The notes below the pieces were generated by a model. It made no database searches and was not told the origin of the DNA. It saw only the letters and a list, made by a program, of their open reading frames with translations. From Amorphus orientalis (GTDB lineage: Bacteria; Pseudomonadota; Alphaproteobacteria; Rhizobiales; Amorphaceae), in contig NZ_JAUSUL010000002.1 in the NCBI RefSeq assembly GCF_030814015.1, positions 930,001 to 994,000 on the forward strand: a DNA stretch of 64,000 nt, written 5' to 3'. Below, piece by piece: positions 33,382 through 42,202 of the stretch. Position 1 is the stretch's first letter, and each line of letters starts with the position of its first letter. The position numbers and the translations under genes were made by a program.

Positions 33382-34317
33382 GTGGACATCCGTCAGCTGA
33401 ATTATCTGGTGGTCCTGGCCCGTGAGCAGCATTTCACGCGCGCCGCTGCATTGTGCGGCGTGACGCAGCCAACGCTGTCCGCCCGCATTCGCCAGCTGGA
33501 AGAGGAATTCGGCATCCCGATCGTCAAGCGCGGGCACCGCTATCACGGGCTCACGCCGGAGGGCGAACAGATCGTCCAGCGGGCCTCGTCGATCCTGGAA
33601 TCCTGGGAGGCGATGCAGCAGGACCTCAGCCGGATGAAGGGCGAACTCACCGGACGCGTCACCCTAGGGGTGATCCCGTCTGCCCTGCCCCTGGTCGCCG
33701 TCCTCACCCGCAAGGTCGGCGATGCCTTTCCGGGGATCGGGTTCTCCATCCTCTCTATGTCGTCGGAAGACATCCGCCTCGGGCTCGAGCGGTTCGAGCT
33801 GGACGCCGGGATCACCTATCTCGACAACGAACCGCTCGATCAGGTCAGGACGGCGCCGCTCTTCCGCGAGCGTCTGCGTCTGATCACCCCGGAAAGCCAT
33901 CCCCTGTCCGGCTCGAAGCGCGTGAGCTGGGCGGAGGCTGCGGCCCATCCCCTCGCCCTTCTCACGCCGGACATGCAGAACCGGCGGATCGTCAACGCCG
34001 CGTTCCTTGCCGCTGGCGTCAATCCGAGCGTGCGCATCGAGACGAACTCCATCATCGCCCTGGTCACGCATGTCCGCGACGGGCAGCTCGCCGCCGTGCT
34101 TCCGGAGCTTTCGCTGCAGGCGTTCGGCTCGCTCGACGGGATCGCCGCCCTCGAACTCGTGGAGCCGAGCGTCGACCACAATGTCGGCCTTGTGGTCGCC
34201 GACCGGGATCCGATGTCGCCGCTGGTGGAGACGGTCTACCGGTCCGCTCTGGCGATCGAGTTCCAACCCGACGCGGACCAGGCCCAAGCCCCGTCGTCAT
34301 CCGGACGGGTCGGGTGA
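33382..34317 (+). CDS. LysR-family regulator, probably of the fds operon
   Basis: The 311-residue protein has the LysR winged helix at the N-terminus (MDIRQLNYLVVLAREQHFTR, then ALCGVTQPTLSARIRQLEEEFG). A type 2 periplasmic-binding-protein-like effector domain follows (residues about 90-295). GTG 33382 has GAGG at 5-6 nt. LysR regulators called FdsR commonly lie beside fdsGBA genes and respond to formate. Here the gene is in the same direction as fds but separated from it by a minus-strand diguanylate cyclase gene. A LysR-type box lies upstream of fdsG (35737-35755). The regulatory link is inference. Confidence 0.88.
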   Translation: MDIRQLNYLVVLAREQHFTRAAALCGVTQPTLSARIRQLEEEFGIPIVKRGHRYHGLTPEGEQIVQRASSILESWEAMQQDLSRMKGELTGRVTLGVIPSALPLVAVLTRKVGDAFPGIGFSILSMSSEDIRLGLERFELDAGITYLDNEPLDQVRTAPLFRERLRLITPESHPLSGSKRVSWAEAAAHPLALLTPDMQNRRIVNAAFLAAGVNPSVRIETNSIIALVTHVRDGQLAAVLPELSLQAFGSLDGIAALELVEPSVDHNVGLVVADRDPMSPLVETVYRSALAIEFQPDADQAQAPSSSGRVG

Positions 34318-34342
34318 AGCGGACCGGACGAACGAGGCTGGC

Positions 34343-35635
34343 TCACCCACCGGAATCCGGCGCCAGTTCGTTCTGACTGGGACGACGCCGATCTCTGGTT
34401 CCCTGACGCTTGGCGTACATGGCGCGATCGGCCGCCGTGATCAGTTCCGCCAGATCGGTCTGGCCGTGCGTCGCGGTGGCAATCCCGATACTCGCCGACA
34501 GCTGGCCCCCGGTGTTTCCAACGGGCAACCTGGACGCCGCCTCCTCGATCCCGCCGGCCATGCGTTCGGCCGGGGCATGATCGGCGCCAGGCGCAATCAC
34601 CACGAACTCGTCCCCGCCATATCGATAGATCGGATCGGAGACCCTCAGCGTCTCCTTGAGGGCGACGACGAACTGTCTGAGCACGTCATCCCCGATCGCG
34701 TGTCCATGGGTGTCGTTGATGCCCTTGAACCCGTCGATATCGATCATAAAGACGCTCACGGGTTCACTGTTTCTCAGGCATTCGTCAATGATCGACTGGC
34801 CGGAATCGTCGAGTGCCCGCCGGTTCAGCGCGCCGGTCAGCGGATCGAGACGGGCGGCCTCGCTCAGGGCCTCGAACCGCTGGCGATAGGTCAGGATGTC
34901 GAACACGTCCCACAGGCGGTGGGGATGCCAGGAAATGTCGACATGGTCCTCGAACCACCTGAGATAGGCCCAGAGCACCGCGCTGTAGAGACCCGCCGCC
35001 GAGACCTTGCCGAGGAAGCCACCGATCCCGGCACTGAAGGGAACGCCGAAGAAGGCGTAGAGCGCCGTGAAGAAGGCGAGCTGGTCGAAAGTGAGGACCA
35101 GGATGACGCTCAGCCAGATACGAGAGAAAAGGCCGATCCAGGCAACTCGGACGAGCCGCTCGTAGATCAGGATCATCGCCATACAGTCGACAAAGAGCAG
35201 GAAGGTGCCCCAGACCGAAAGCCAGGTCGAATCCGCGATCACATCGATCGCGGTGCCGGCGCTTTCCGTTCCCACGCGGGTCTGGAAGCTGACCAGCACC
35301 ACCACCGTGACGATGACCAGATTGCCGATCAGAAGCCCGTAGATCGGCTGGCGGACCGTCTCGGCGTCCTCGCGTATGTAGACCAGCAGCAGAAGCAGCA
35401 GCTTGCCGGTGAAGAGTACGACGGATCCCGGCGTGTAGGTCAGCGGTCCGATCCCGACGAACACGGTGATCGCGAGATAGTTTTCCGCGAAGGTCAGCGC
35501 GCACAGCGCGGCAATGAACGTGCCGAGGCCGATTTGCCGCCGGAACCTGAAAAGGGTCAGCATGACCCCGAAAAAGACCGCCCCCTGGGCCAGTGCGAAG
35601 CTGAGATCAGCCAGCATGGAAACCACGCACCCCAC
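34343..35635 (-). CDS. Membrane-bound diguanylate cyclase (GGDEF)
   Basis: The 430-residue protein begins with about six or seven membrane helices (residues about 5-230), without a named sensor domain that I recognise. The C-terminal GGDEF domain shows RLDPLTGALNRRAL, MIDIDGFKGINDTHGH and the active site YRYGGDEF. An inhibitory RxxD (RVSD) lies five residues upstream of GGDEF. It should make cyclic di-GMP and be product-inhibited. GTG 35635 has GGAG at 7 nt; an ATG at 35617 is the alternative. It sits between the LysR gene and the fds operon, reading against both, and shares a 238-bp divergent region with fdsG. Confidence 0.9.
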   Translation of the reverse strand: MGCVVSMLADLSFALAQGAVFFGVMLTLFRFRRQIGLGTFIAALCALTFAENYLAITVFVGIGPLTYTPGSVVLFTGKLLLLLLVYIREDAETVRQPIYGLLIGNLVIVTVVVLVSFQTRVGTESAGTAIDVIADSTWLSVWGTFLLFVDCMAMILIYERLVRVAWIGLFSRIWLSVILVLTFDQLAFFTALYAFFGVPFSAGIGGFLGKVSAAGLYSAVLWAYLRWFEDHVDISWHPHRLWDVFDILTYRQRFEALSEAARLDPLTGALNRRALDDSGQSIIDECLRNSEPVSVFMIDIDGFKGINDTHGHAIGDDVLRQFVVALKETLRVSDPIYRYGGDEFVVIAPGADHAPAERMAGGIEEAASRLPVGNTGGQLSASIGIATATHGQTDLAELITAADRAMYAKRQGTRDRRRPSQNELAPDSGG

Positions 35636-35736
35636 TCGGTTTCTCCGCAGTGAACCACTGTTGGCCGGCCAATGCTACGGGAATTGGTGGGCTGAGGAGA
35701 CGTTGGGCACAAACCCCGAGAATTCAGGGACCGGAA

Positions 35737-35755
35737 CGATAGAGCGGCCCTATCG
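35737..35755 (+). promoter_or_regulatory. Putative LysR-type box upstream of fdsG
   Basis: CGATAG at 35737-35742 and CTATCG at 35750-35755 form a 6-bp dyad containing the LysR-family T-N11-A pattern (ATAG-N7-CTAT). An overlapping dyad, ATCGA (35752-35756) with TCGAT (35770-35774), continues toward the gene, as LysR recognition and activation sites often do. It lies about 120 bp before the fdsG start. Confidence 0.45.
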
Positions 35756-35873
35756 AGTGATGGGCAGTTTCGATTTGAACTTTTCCAGACAATGAGAAAA
35801 TCTCGAAGACACAAACGGATAGAGCGTGCCGCAGGCCACTGGTGGCGAGACAAGCGGCACCGGAGGAAACGGA

Positions 35874-36416
35874 ATGTCGGTCACCCCGGACGATCGATCG
35901 GCGTCCCTCGCCGGTGCGGATGCCCCGGCGACGACCGATGACGTCGCCGCTGCGGTCGCGGACGTCTGCGCCGCGCACGGCGATCGGCCGGATGCGCTGA
36001 TCGAAATGCTGCATGCCATCCAGGCTCGCCTCGGTCACGTGCCGCCCCAGGCCGAGCCGTTGATCGCCGCCCGACTGAACCGCTCGCGGGCCGAGATTCA
36101 TGGGGTGGTGAGCTTCTACCACGACTTCCATACCGCTCCTGCCGGCCGTCGCGTGATCAAGCTGTGCCGGGCGGAAGCCTGTCAGGCGGTCGGATGCGAG
36201 GACCTCGCCAACCATCTCCACCGCGCCCATCGTCTCGGCTCCGGAGCGACCACGCCCGATGCGGCCGTGACGGTCGAGGACGCCTACTGTCTCGGCAACT
36301 GCGCGCTCGGCCCCGCGGCGCTGGTGGACGGTGAGCTGCAGGGGCGCGTGACGGCGGAGCGGCTGGACCGTTGGATCGCCGAGGCGCGCATCCCGCGCGG
36401 CGAAGCAGCGGAGTAG
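35874..36416 (+). CDS. fdsG: NAD-dependent formate dehydrogenase gamma subunit
   Basis: The 180-residue subunit carries a 2Fe-2S cluster and is homologous to NuoE of complex I. The four cysteines lie in KLCRAEACQAV and DAYCLGNCALGP. IEMLHAIQARLGHVPPQA is the family N-terminal helix region. In the soluble FdsGBA complex it joins the FMN subunit to pass electrons from formate to NAD+. The ATG at 35874 has GGAGGAAAC directly upstream. The beta-subunit gene starts 4 bp after its stop. Confidence 0.95.
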   Translation: MSVTPDDRSASLAGADAPATTDDVAAAVADVCAAHGDRPDALIEMLHAIQARLGHVPPQAEPLIAARLNRSRAEIHGVVSFYHDFHTAPAGRRVIKLCRAEACQAVGCEDLANHLHRAHRLGSGATTPDAAVTVEDAYCLGNCALGPAALVDGELQGRVTAERLDRWIAEARIPRGEAAE

Positions 36417-36420
36417 ACCG

Positions 36421-37983
36421 ATGACGTTTCCGATCCGGATCTTCGTTCCGAAAGACGCCGCCGCCCGGTCGGTCGGCGCCGACGATGTGGCCGCCCGGAT
36501 CATGGCCGAGGCGGAGGCTCGCAGCATCGAGGTGTCGGTGGTGCGAACCGGAACCCGCGGCGCGCTTTTTCTGGAGCCCCTGGTGGAAGTCGAAACGTCC
36601 GCGGGGCGGATCGGCTACGGACCGGTGGACCCCGACGATGTGACTGGTCTGTTCGACGCCGGATTTCCGTCCGCCGACGGTCATCCGCTCCATCTCGGAC
36701 CGGTCGATGCCATTCCCTATCTCGCGCGCCAGACCCGGGTGACGTTTGCCCGCTGCGGCGTCATCGATCCGGCCTCCGTGGCCGACTATCGCGCCCAGGG
36801 CGGGTTCCGCGGCCTCGAGGCGGCGCTCGCCAAGCCTGCGGCGGATATCGTGGAAGATGTGGTCGCGTCCGGACTGCGCGGACGGGGCGGCGCCGGTTTT
36901 CCGACCGGGATCAAATGGCGGACCGTCGCGGCGGCCGAAGCGGACGAGAAATATATCTGCTGCAATGCCGACGAGGGCGATTCCGGCACCTTCGCCGACC
37001 GGATCCTGATGGAGGGCGACCCTTTCCTCCTGATCGAGGGCATGACGATCGCGGGCCTCGCCGTCGGGGCTTGCACCGGCTACGTCTACATCCGCTCCGA
37101 ATATCCCGATGCCATCGCCGCGATGAAGACGGCGATCGCCGCCTGCGAGGCGGACGGCACGCTCGGCGACGACATTCTCGGCTCGGGACGCAGCTTCAGG
37201 CTCCACGTGCGGGTGGGCGCCGGCGCTTACATCTGCGGCGAGGAGTCGGCGATGCTCGACAGCCTCGAAGGCAAGCGCGGCATCGTGCGCGCCAAGCCGC
37301 CGATCCCGGCGATCGCCGGCCTGTTCGGCAAGCCGACCGTCGTCAACAACGTGCTGTCCTTCGCCGCGGTGCCTTCCATTCTGGCCGACGGGCCCGAGGC
37401 CTACGCCGCCCACGGCATGGGCAAGTCGCGCGGGACGATGCCGTTCCAGATCGCCGGCAACATCGCCCGCGGCGGTCTCGTCGAGCTTGGCTTCGGCGTC
37501 ACCCTGCGTGAGCTGATCGAAGACTTCGGCGGTGGGACGCATTCCGGACGCCCGGTGCGGGCCGTGCAGGTCGGCGGACCGCTCGGCGCCTATGTCCCGG
37601 CCGATCGCCTGGACCTGCCGATGGACTACGAGGCGTTCGCCGAAGCTGGCTTCATGGTGGGGCACGGCGGCATCGTCGTCTTCGACGACACCGTCGACAT
37701 GGCGCGTCAGGCCCGCTTCGCCTTCGCGTTCTGCGCGATCGAATCGTGCGGGAAATGCACCCCGTGCCGGGTCGGTGCGGTGCGCGGCCGCGAGACCATG
37801 GACAGGATCCTGGCCGGCGAGGACGTCGCGACGAACGTCGCGCTGGTCGAAGATCTCTGCACGCTGATGACCGACGCGTCGCTGTGCGCGATGGGCGGGC
37901 TGACGCCGATGCCGGTGAAGAGCGCCCTCACCTATTTCCCCGAGGACTTCGACCGGGCTCATGCCCGGGAAGCGGCCGAATAG
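36421..37983 (+). CDS. fdsB: NAD-dependent formate dehydrogenase beta subunit (FMN, NAD-binding)
   Basis: The 520-residue NuoF-like diaphorase subunit reduces NAD+. An N-terminal thioredoxin-like region of about 120 residues is fused to the NuoF core. The core has SGLRGRGGAGFPTGIKW (NAD-binding), CNADEGDSGTFADR (FMN-binding) and GAGAYICGEESAMLDSLEG. The 4Fe-4S motif ESCGKCTPCRVGAVRG lies near residue 445. It works with FdsG and FdsA in the cytoplasm. Gene spacing (4 bp from fdsG, 31 bp to fdsA) makes an operon. GGAG at 7 nt supports the start. Confidence 0.96.
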   Translation: MTFPIRIFVPKDAAARSVGADDVAARIMAEAEARSIEVSVVRTGTRGALFLEPLVEVETSAGRIGYGPVDPDDVTGLFDAGFPSADGHPLHLGPVDAIPYLARQTRVTFARCGVIDPASVADYRAQGGFRGLEAALAKPAADIVEDVVASGLRGRGGAGFPTGIKWRTVAAAEADEKYICCNADEGDSGTFADRILMEGDPFLLIEGMTIAGLAVGACTGYVYIRSEYPDAIAAMKTAIAACEADGTLGDDILGSGRSFRLHVRVGAGAYICGEESAMLDSLEGKRGIVRAKPPIPAIAGLFGKPTVVNNVLSFAAVPSILADGPEAYAAHGMGKSRGTMPFQIAGNIARGGLVELGFGVTLRELIEDFGGGTHSGRPVRAVQVGGPLGAYVPADRLDLPMDYEAFAEAGFMVGHGGIVVFDDTVDMARQARFAFAFCAIESCGKCTPCRVGAVRGRETMDRILAGEDVATNVALVEDLCTLMTDASLCAMGGLTPMPVKSALTYFPEDFDRAHAREAAE

Positions 37984-38014
37984 GCCCCGGACCGACCACA
38001 GGAGGGAGGCTCCG

Positions 38015-40852
38015 ATGACGCTTCTGAAAGAGACCGACTACGGCACCCCGGAAAAGCCGGGCGAGAACACCGTGACCGTCATGATCGACGGCATGCCGGT
38101 GTCTGTGCCGGAAGGCACGTCGGTCATGCGCGCGGCGACCGAGGCCGGCGTCGCGATCCCGAAATTGTGCGCGACCGACAGCCTCGAACCCTTCGGCTCC
38201 TGCCGGCTTTGCCTGGTGGAGATCGAAGGCCGGCGCGGCACGCCTGCGTCCTGCACGACCCCGGTCGCCGAGGGCATGGTCGTGAAGACCCAGACCCGGC
38301 GTCTGGAGGACCTGCGCAAGGGGGTGATGGAGCTCTACATCTCCGACCACCCGCTCGACTGCCTCACCTGCGCGGCGAACGGCGACTGCGAGCTGCAGGA
38401 CATGGCCGGCGACGTGGGCCTGCGCGAGGTGCGCTACGGCTTCGAGGGCGAGAACCACCTTGAGCAGGCCAAGGACGTCTCCAACCCCTATTTCACCTTC
38501 GACCCGTCCAAGTGCATCGTCTGCTCGCGCTGCGTGCGCGCCTGCGAGGAGGTCCAGGGCACCTTCGCGCTGACGATCGAGGGCCGCGGGTTCGAGTCCA
38601 AGGTGTCCGCGGGCACCGGCTTCGACGACTTCCTCTCCTCTGAATGCGTCTCCTGCGGCGCCTGCGTGCAGGCCTGCCCGACGGCCACGCTGCAGGAAAA
38701 GGCGGTCATCGACCACGGCGTGCCGAACCGGAGCGTGGTCACCACCTGCGCCTATTGCGGTGTCGGCTGTTCCTTCAAGGCCGAACTCAAGGGCGAGGAA
38801 GTCGTCCGCATGGTGCCGTACAAGGACGGCGGCGCCAACGAGGGCCACTCCTGCGTCAAGGGCCGGTTCGCCTGGGGATATGCGACCCACAAGGACCGCG
38901 TGACCACCCCGATGGTGCGCGAGACCATTCACGATGCATGGCGGCCGGTCTCCTGGGACGAGGCGATCGCCTTCACCGCCGACCGGTTCCGGTCCATCCA
39001 GGACAAGTACGGGCGCGCGTCGATCGGCGCCATCACCTCCTCGCGCTGCACCAACGAGGAGGTCTACGTCGTCCAGAAGCTGGTCCGGGCCGCCTTCCAC
39101 AACAACAACGTCGATACCTGCGCGCGGGTGTGTCATTCGCCCACCGGCTACGGCCTGAAGAACGCGTTCGGCACCTCCGCCGGCACCCAGGACTTCAAGT
39201 CCGTCGACGAGGCCGACGTGATCCTGGTCATCGGCGCCAATCCGACCGACGGCCATCCGGTCTTCGCCTCGCGCATGAAGAAGCGCCTGCGTCAGGGCGC
39301 GAAGCTGATCGTCGCCGATCCGCGGCGGATCGATCTCGTTCGCTCGCCGCACATCGAGGCAGCCCATCATCTCCAGCTTCAGCCCGGCACCAACGTCGCC
39401 GTGATGAACGCGATCGGCCATGTGGTGGTGACCGAAGGCCTGGTCGACCGTACCTTTGTGGCCGAGCGCTGCGATTCGGTGTCCTTCGCCCGCTGGGAAG
39501 ACTTCGTTGCCGGCGAGGAAAATAGCCCGGAAGCCGTCGAGGGCGTCACCGGCGTGCCGGCCGCCGAGATCCGTGCCGCCGCCCGCCTCTACGCCACCGG
39601 CGGCAACGCGGCGATCTATTACGGCCTCGGCGTCACCGAGCACAGCCAGGGTTCGACCATGGTGATGGCGATGGCCAATCTTGCCATGGCCACCGGCAAT
39701 CTCGGCCGCAACGGCGTCGGCGTGAACCCGCTGCGCGGCCAGAACAACGTGCAGGGCTCCTGCGACATGGGCTCGTTCCCGCACGAATATCCGGGCTATC
39801 GCCATGTCGGCGAACAGGGCGTACGCGCGCTGTTCGAGGAGCGCTGGGGCGTGTCCCTCGACGACGAGCCCGGTCTGCGCATCCCGAACATGCTGGCCGC
39901 CGCCCTCGATGGATCGTTCAAGGGGCTCCTGGTCCAGGGCGAGGACATCGCCCAGTCCGATCCCGACACCCAGCACGTCACAGCGGGACTGGAGGCCATG
40001 GAGTGCGTCGTCGTTCAGGACCTGTTCCTGAACGAGACCGCCGCCTACGCCCACGTCTTCCTGCCGGGCACCTCCTTCCTGGAGAAGGACGGCACCTTCA
40101 CCAATGCCGAACGGCGCATCAATCGCGTCCGGCCGGTGATGCCGTCGCGCACCGGCCTGCAGGAATGGGAGGTGGTCTCCCGGATCGCCAATGCCCTCGG
40201 CTACCCGATGCACTACGACAACGCCGCCCAGATCATGGACGAGATCGCCTCGGTCACCCCGACCTTCACCGGCGTCTCCTTCGGGCACCTCGACGCCCAC
40301 GGGTCGGTCCAGTGGCCGTGCAACGAGTCGGCCCCTGACGGGACCCCGATCATGCACGTCGGACAGTTCGTCCGCGGCCTCGGCAAATTCGCCCTGACGA
40401 AGTTCGTGCCGACGGAGGAGCGGACGAACCGGTTCTACCCGCTGATCCTGACCACCGGCCGGATCCTGTCCCAGTACAATGTGGGCGCGCAGACGCGCCG
40501 AACCCCGAACTCGACCTGGCATCAGGAGGACGTTCTGGAGCTTCATCCCCACGACGCGGATGTCCGGGGCATCGAGGACGGCGCGATGGTCTCGATTGCG
40601 TCGCGCAAGGGCGCGACCACCTTGCGGGCGAAGATCTCCGACCGGATGCCCCAGGGCGTGGTCTACACGACGTTCCATCACCCGGTGACGGGCGCCAACG
40701 TGATCACCACGGAGAACTCCGACTGGGCGACGAACTGCCCGGAATACAAGGTGACCGCCGTTCAGGTGACGCTTTCCAATCAACCGTCCGAATGGCAGGT
40801 CGAGCACCAGAGCCGGGTGGCCGAGATCGCCGCGGTCGAGGCCGCGGAGTAG
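38015..40852 (+). CDS. fdsA: NAD-dependent formate dehydrogenase alpha subunit (molybdenum/tungsten catalytic subunit)
   Basis: The 945-residue catalytic subunit oxidises formate to CO2. The N-terminus has a NuoG-like 2Fe-2S domain (FGSCRLCLVEIEG), a His-Cys cluster region (DHPLDCLTCAANGDCELQ) and two 4Fe-4S motifs (CIVCSRCVRACEE and CVSCGACVQACPT). The 4Fe-4S motif of the molybdopterin domain is CAYCGVGCSF. The metal ligand is Cys373 in ARVCHSPTGYG, so this is the cysteine, not selenocysteine, form. ATG 38015 has GGAGGGAGG upstream. FdhD, encoded 3 bp downstream, supplies the sulfido ligand. Whether Mo or W is used cannot be read here. Confidence 0.97.
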   Translation: MTLLKETDYGTPEKPGENTVTVMIDGMPVSVPEGTSVMRAATEAGVAIPKLCATDSLEPFGSCRLCLVEIEGRRGTPASCTTPVAEGMVVKTQTRRLEDLRKGVMELYISDHPLDCLTCAANGDCELQDMAGDVGLREVRYGFEGENHLEQAKDVSNPYFTFDPSKCIVCSRCVRACEEVQGTFALTIEGRGFESKVSAGTGFDDFLSSECVSCGACVQACPTATLQEKAVIDHGVPNRSVVTTCAYCGVGCSFKAELKGEEVVRMVPYKDGGANEGHSCVKGRFAWGYATHKDRVTTPMVRETIHDAWRPVSWDEAIAFTADRFRSIQDKYGRASIGAITSSRCTNEEVYVVQKLVRAAFHNNNVDTCARVCHSPTGYGLKNAFGTSAGTQDFKSVDEADVILVIGANPTDGHPVFASRMKKRLRQGAKLIVADPRRIDLVRSPHIEAAHHLQLQPGTNVAVMNAIGHVVVTEGLVDRTFVAERCDSVSFARWEDFVAGEENSPEAVEGVTGVPAAEIRAAARLYATGGNAAIYYGLGVTEHSQGSTMVMAMANLAMATGNLGRNGVGVNPLRGQNNVQGSCDMGSFPHEYPGYRHVGEQGVRALFEERWGVSLDDEPGLRIPNMLAAALDGSFKGLLVQGEDIAQSDPDTQHVTAGLEAMECVVVQDLFLNETAAYAHVFLPGTSFLEKDGTFTNAERRINRVRPVMPSRTGLQEWEVVSRIANALGYPMHYDNAAQIMDEIASVTPTFTGVSFGHLDAHGSVQWPCNESAPDGTPIMHVGQFVRGLGKFALTKFVPTEERTNRFYPLILTTGRILSQYNVGAQTRRTPNSTWHQEDVLELHPHDADVRGIEDGAMVSIASRKGATTLRAKISDRMPQGVVYTTFHHPVTGANVITTENSDWATNCPEYKVTAVQVTLSNQPSEWQVEHQSRVAEIAAVEAAE

Positions 40853-40855
40853 GCC

Positions 40856-41677
40856 ATGGCCGGAGCGGTGAACGCGCACGACGAGGCGGACGCGCCGGTC
40901 GGATCGCAGGATCCGCGGGTCAAGACGCGGGTCTGGCATCCGGACGGCACCTTTCGTCCCGGCGTCTGGGCGCTCGCCGAGGAAGTCCCGGTCGAGATCC
41001 GCCTCAACGGCGCGTCTTTCGCGGTGATGATGGCAACCCCCCGGGATCTGGAGGATTTCGTCACCGGCTTCGCGCTGACAGAGGGGCTGCTGGATGACGT
41101 CGCCGCCATCGAGGCCATCCAGATCGAGAATGCCTCCGACGGCATCGTGGCCGATCTGCAGGCGCCGGCCTCTTCGCTGGCGGCAGGGGCTGACCGCACG
41201 CGCGGCCTGTCCGGCCGATCCGGCTGCGGCGTCTGCGGCGTGACGGCCCTCGGCGACGCGGTTCGCGCAGCCTTGCCGGTTCCGGCCCGTCCACCCGTCG
41301 CTCCGGAAGCGATCGCGGCGGCATTCCGTCAGCTTTCCGAGCATCAGCCGATGAACCGGATCAACCGCAGCGTCCATGCGGCCGCCCTCGCCACACCCGA
41401 CGGCACGATCGTCGACGCGCGCGAGGATGTCGGCCGGCACAACGCCCTCGACAAGCTGATCGGGAGCCGGGCCCGCGCCGGCGATCTTCCGCTGGACGGC
41501 TTCGTGGTGCTTTCCAGCCGGACCAGTTTCGAGATGGTGCTCAAGGCCGCGACCGCCGGCGCACCTCTGATCGCCTCGATTTCCGCGCCGACGACCCTGG
41601 CGCTGACCTGCGCCCGCAACGCCGGCATCAAGCTGGCGGCCGCGGGTCCGGACGGAACAGTCGTCCTCGTGGACTGA
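40856..41677 (+). CDS. fdhD: Formate dehydrogenase accessory sulfurtransferase FdhD
   Basis: The 273-residue cytoplasmic protein moves sulfur from a cysteine desulfurase to the molybdopterin cofactor of formate dehydrogenase. The mobile-loop cysteines Cys124 and Cys127 are in SGCGVCGVTAL. EVPVEIRLNG, TPRDLEDFVTGFALTEGLL, VDAREDVGRHNALDKLIG and VLSSRTSFEMV are all family segments. The Cys loop sequence matches the pattern of alphaproteobacterial FdhD (called FdsC in fds operons). It starts 3 bp after fdsA and 89 bp before fdsD. Confidence 0.96.
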   Translation: MAGAVNAHDEADAPVGSQDPRVKTRVWHPDGTFRPGVWALAEEVPVEIRLNGASFAVMMATPRDLEDFVTGFALTEGLLDDVAAIEAIQIENASDGIVADLQAPASSLAAGADRTRGLSGRSGCGVCGVTALGDAVRAALPVPARPPVAPEAIAAAFRQLSEHQPMNRINRSVHAAALATPDGTIVDAREDVGRHNALDKLIGSRARAGDLPLDGFVVLSSRTSFEMVLKAATAGAPLIASISAPTTLALTCARNAGIKLAAAGPDGTVVLVD

Positions 41678-41766
41678 GAAAAGAATATTGGATCAGAAGG
41701 TTATGTAGGCTTCTGAATCTCGGAAGTGAAAAGAACCCGGCAAGCGACCCGCGAAACGGACAGACA

Positions 41767-41985
41767 ATGGACCAGGCCGAGATCACCCGGATGGCGAACC
41801 AGATCGCCGACTATTTCTCCGCCTATGACCACGAGGAAGCGGTCGAAGGCATCGCCGACCACATCGCCAAGTTCTGGGACCCGCGGATGCGCCGCACCCT
41901 GTTCGACATGATGGAAAGCGGCGGCTCGGCCCTGGATCCGCTGGTGGTCGAGGCGGCATCGCGGCTCGCTCCGGCGTCGGGCTGA
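41767..41985 (+). CDS. fdsD: NAD-dependent formate dehydrogenase delta subunit
   Basis: The 72-residue protein matches the FdsD/FdhD-delta family of small helical proteins. It shows the conserved MANQIADYFSAY at the N-terminus and IAKFWDPRMRRTL near the middle. It is needed for assembly or activity of soluble FdsGBA enzymes. It closes the fds operon; the 89-bp gap from fdhD has a weak CAGAAG/CTTCTG dyad but no clear separate promoter. Confidence 0.93.
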   Translation: MDQAEITRMANQIADYFSAYDHEEAVEGIADHIAKFWDPRMRRTLFDMMESGGSALDPLVVEAASRLAPASG

Positions 41986-42202
41986 CACCCGCCGGGCGCC
42001 ATTGTTCCTTCCCTTCGCTCCCCCCATGATCCGCTGGATGCGAACCTCATTGCGTTCCGCTCCCCCGCCGTCACAATCACGCTGAAGCCAACTGCCGCGA
42101 TTCGCTCGGCAGACCGCCCCGGTGTCCGGTGGCAACCCGCGTCGGCCTTCCGGCACGCGGTCGGCTGCAAGCTGAGACCGATCCAGGGGGAGACCTCGGC
42201 CC

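Noticed and set aside
39131-39133. Selenocysteine in formate dehydrogenase
   Set aside because: The codon at the metal-ligand position is TGT for Cys373, not TGA, and no SECIS-like context is needed.
37928-41440. Very long open frame on the minus strand opposite fdsA and fdhD
   Set aside because: The plus-strand genes have intact family motifs throughout. Long antisense frames are a common effect of high GC and codon bias, and the antisense product has no recognisable domain.
41694-41715. CAGAAG/CTTCTG dyad between fdhD and fdsD
   Set aside because: A 6-bp stem with a 10-nt loop and no T-tract is too weak to call a terminator, and fdsD is expected to be co-transcribed.
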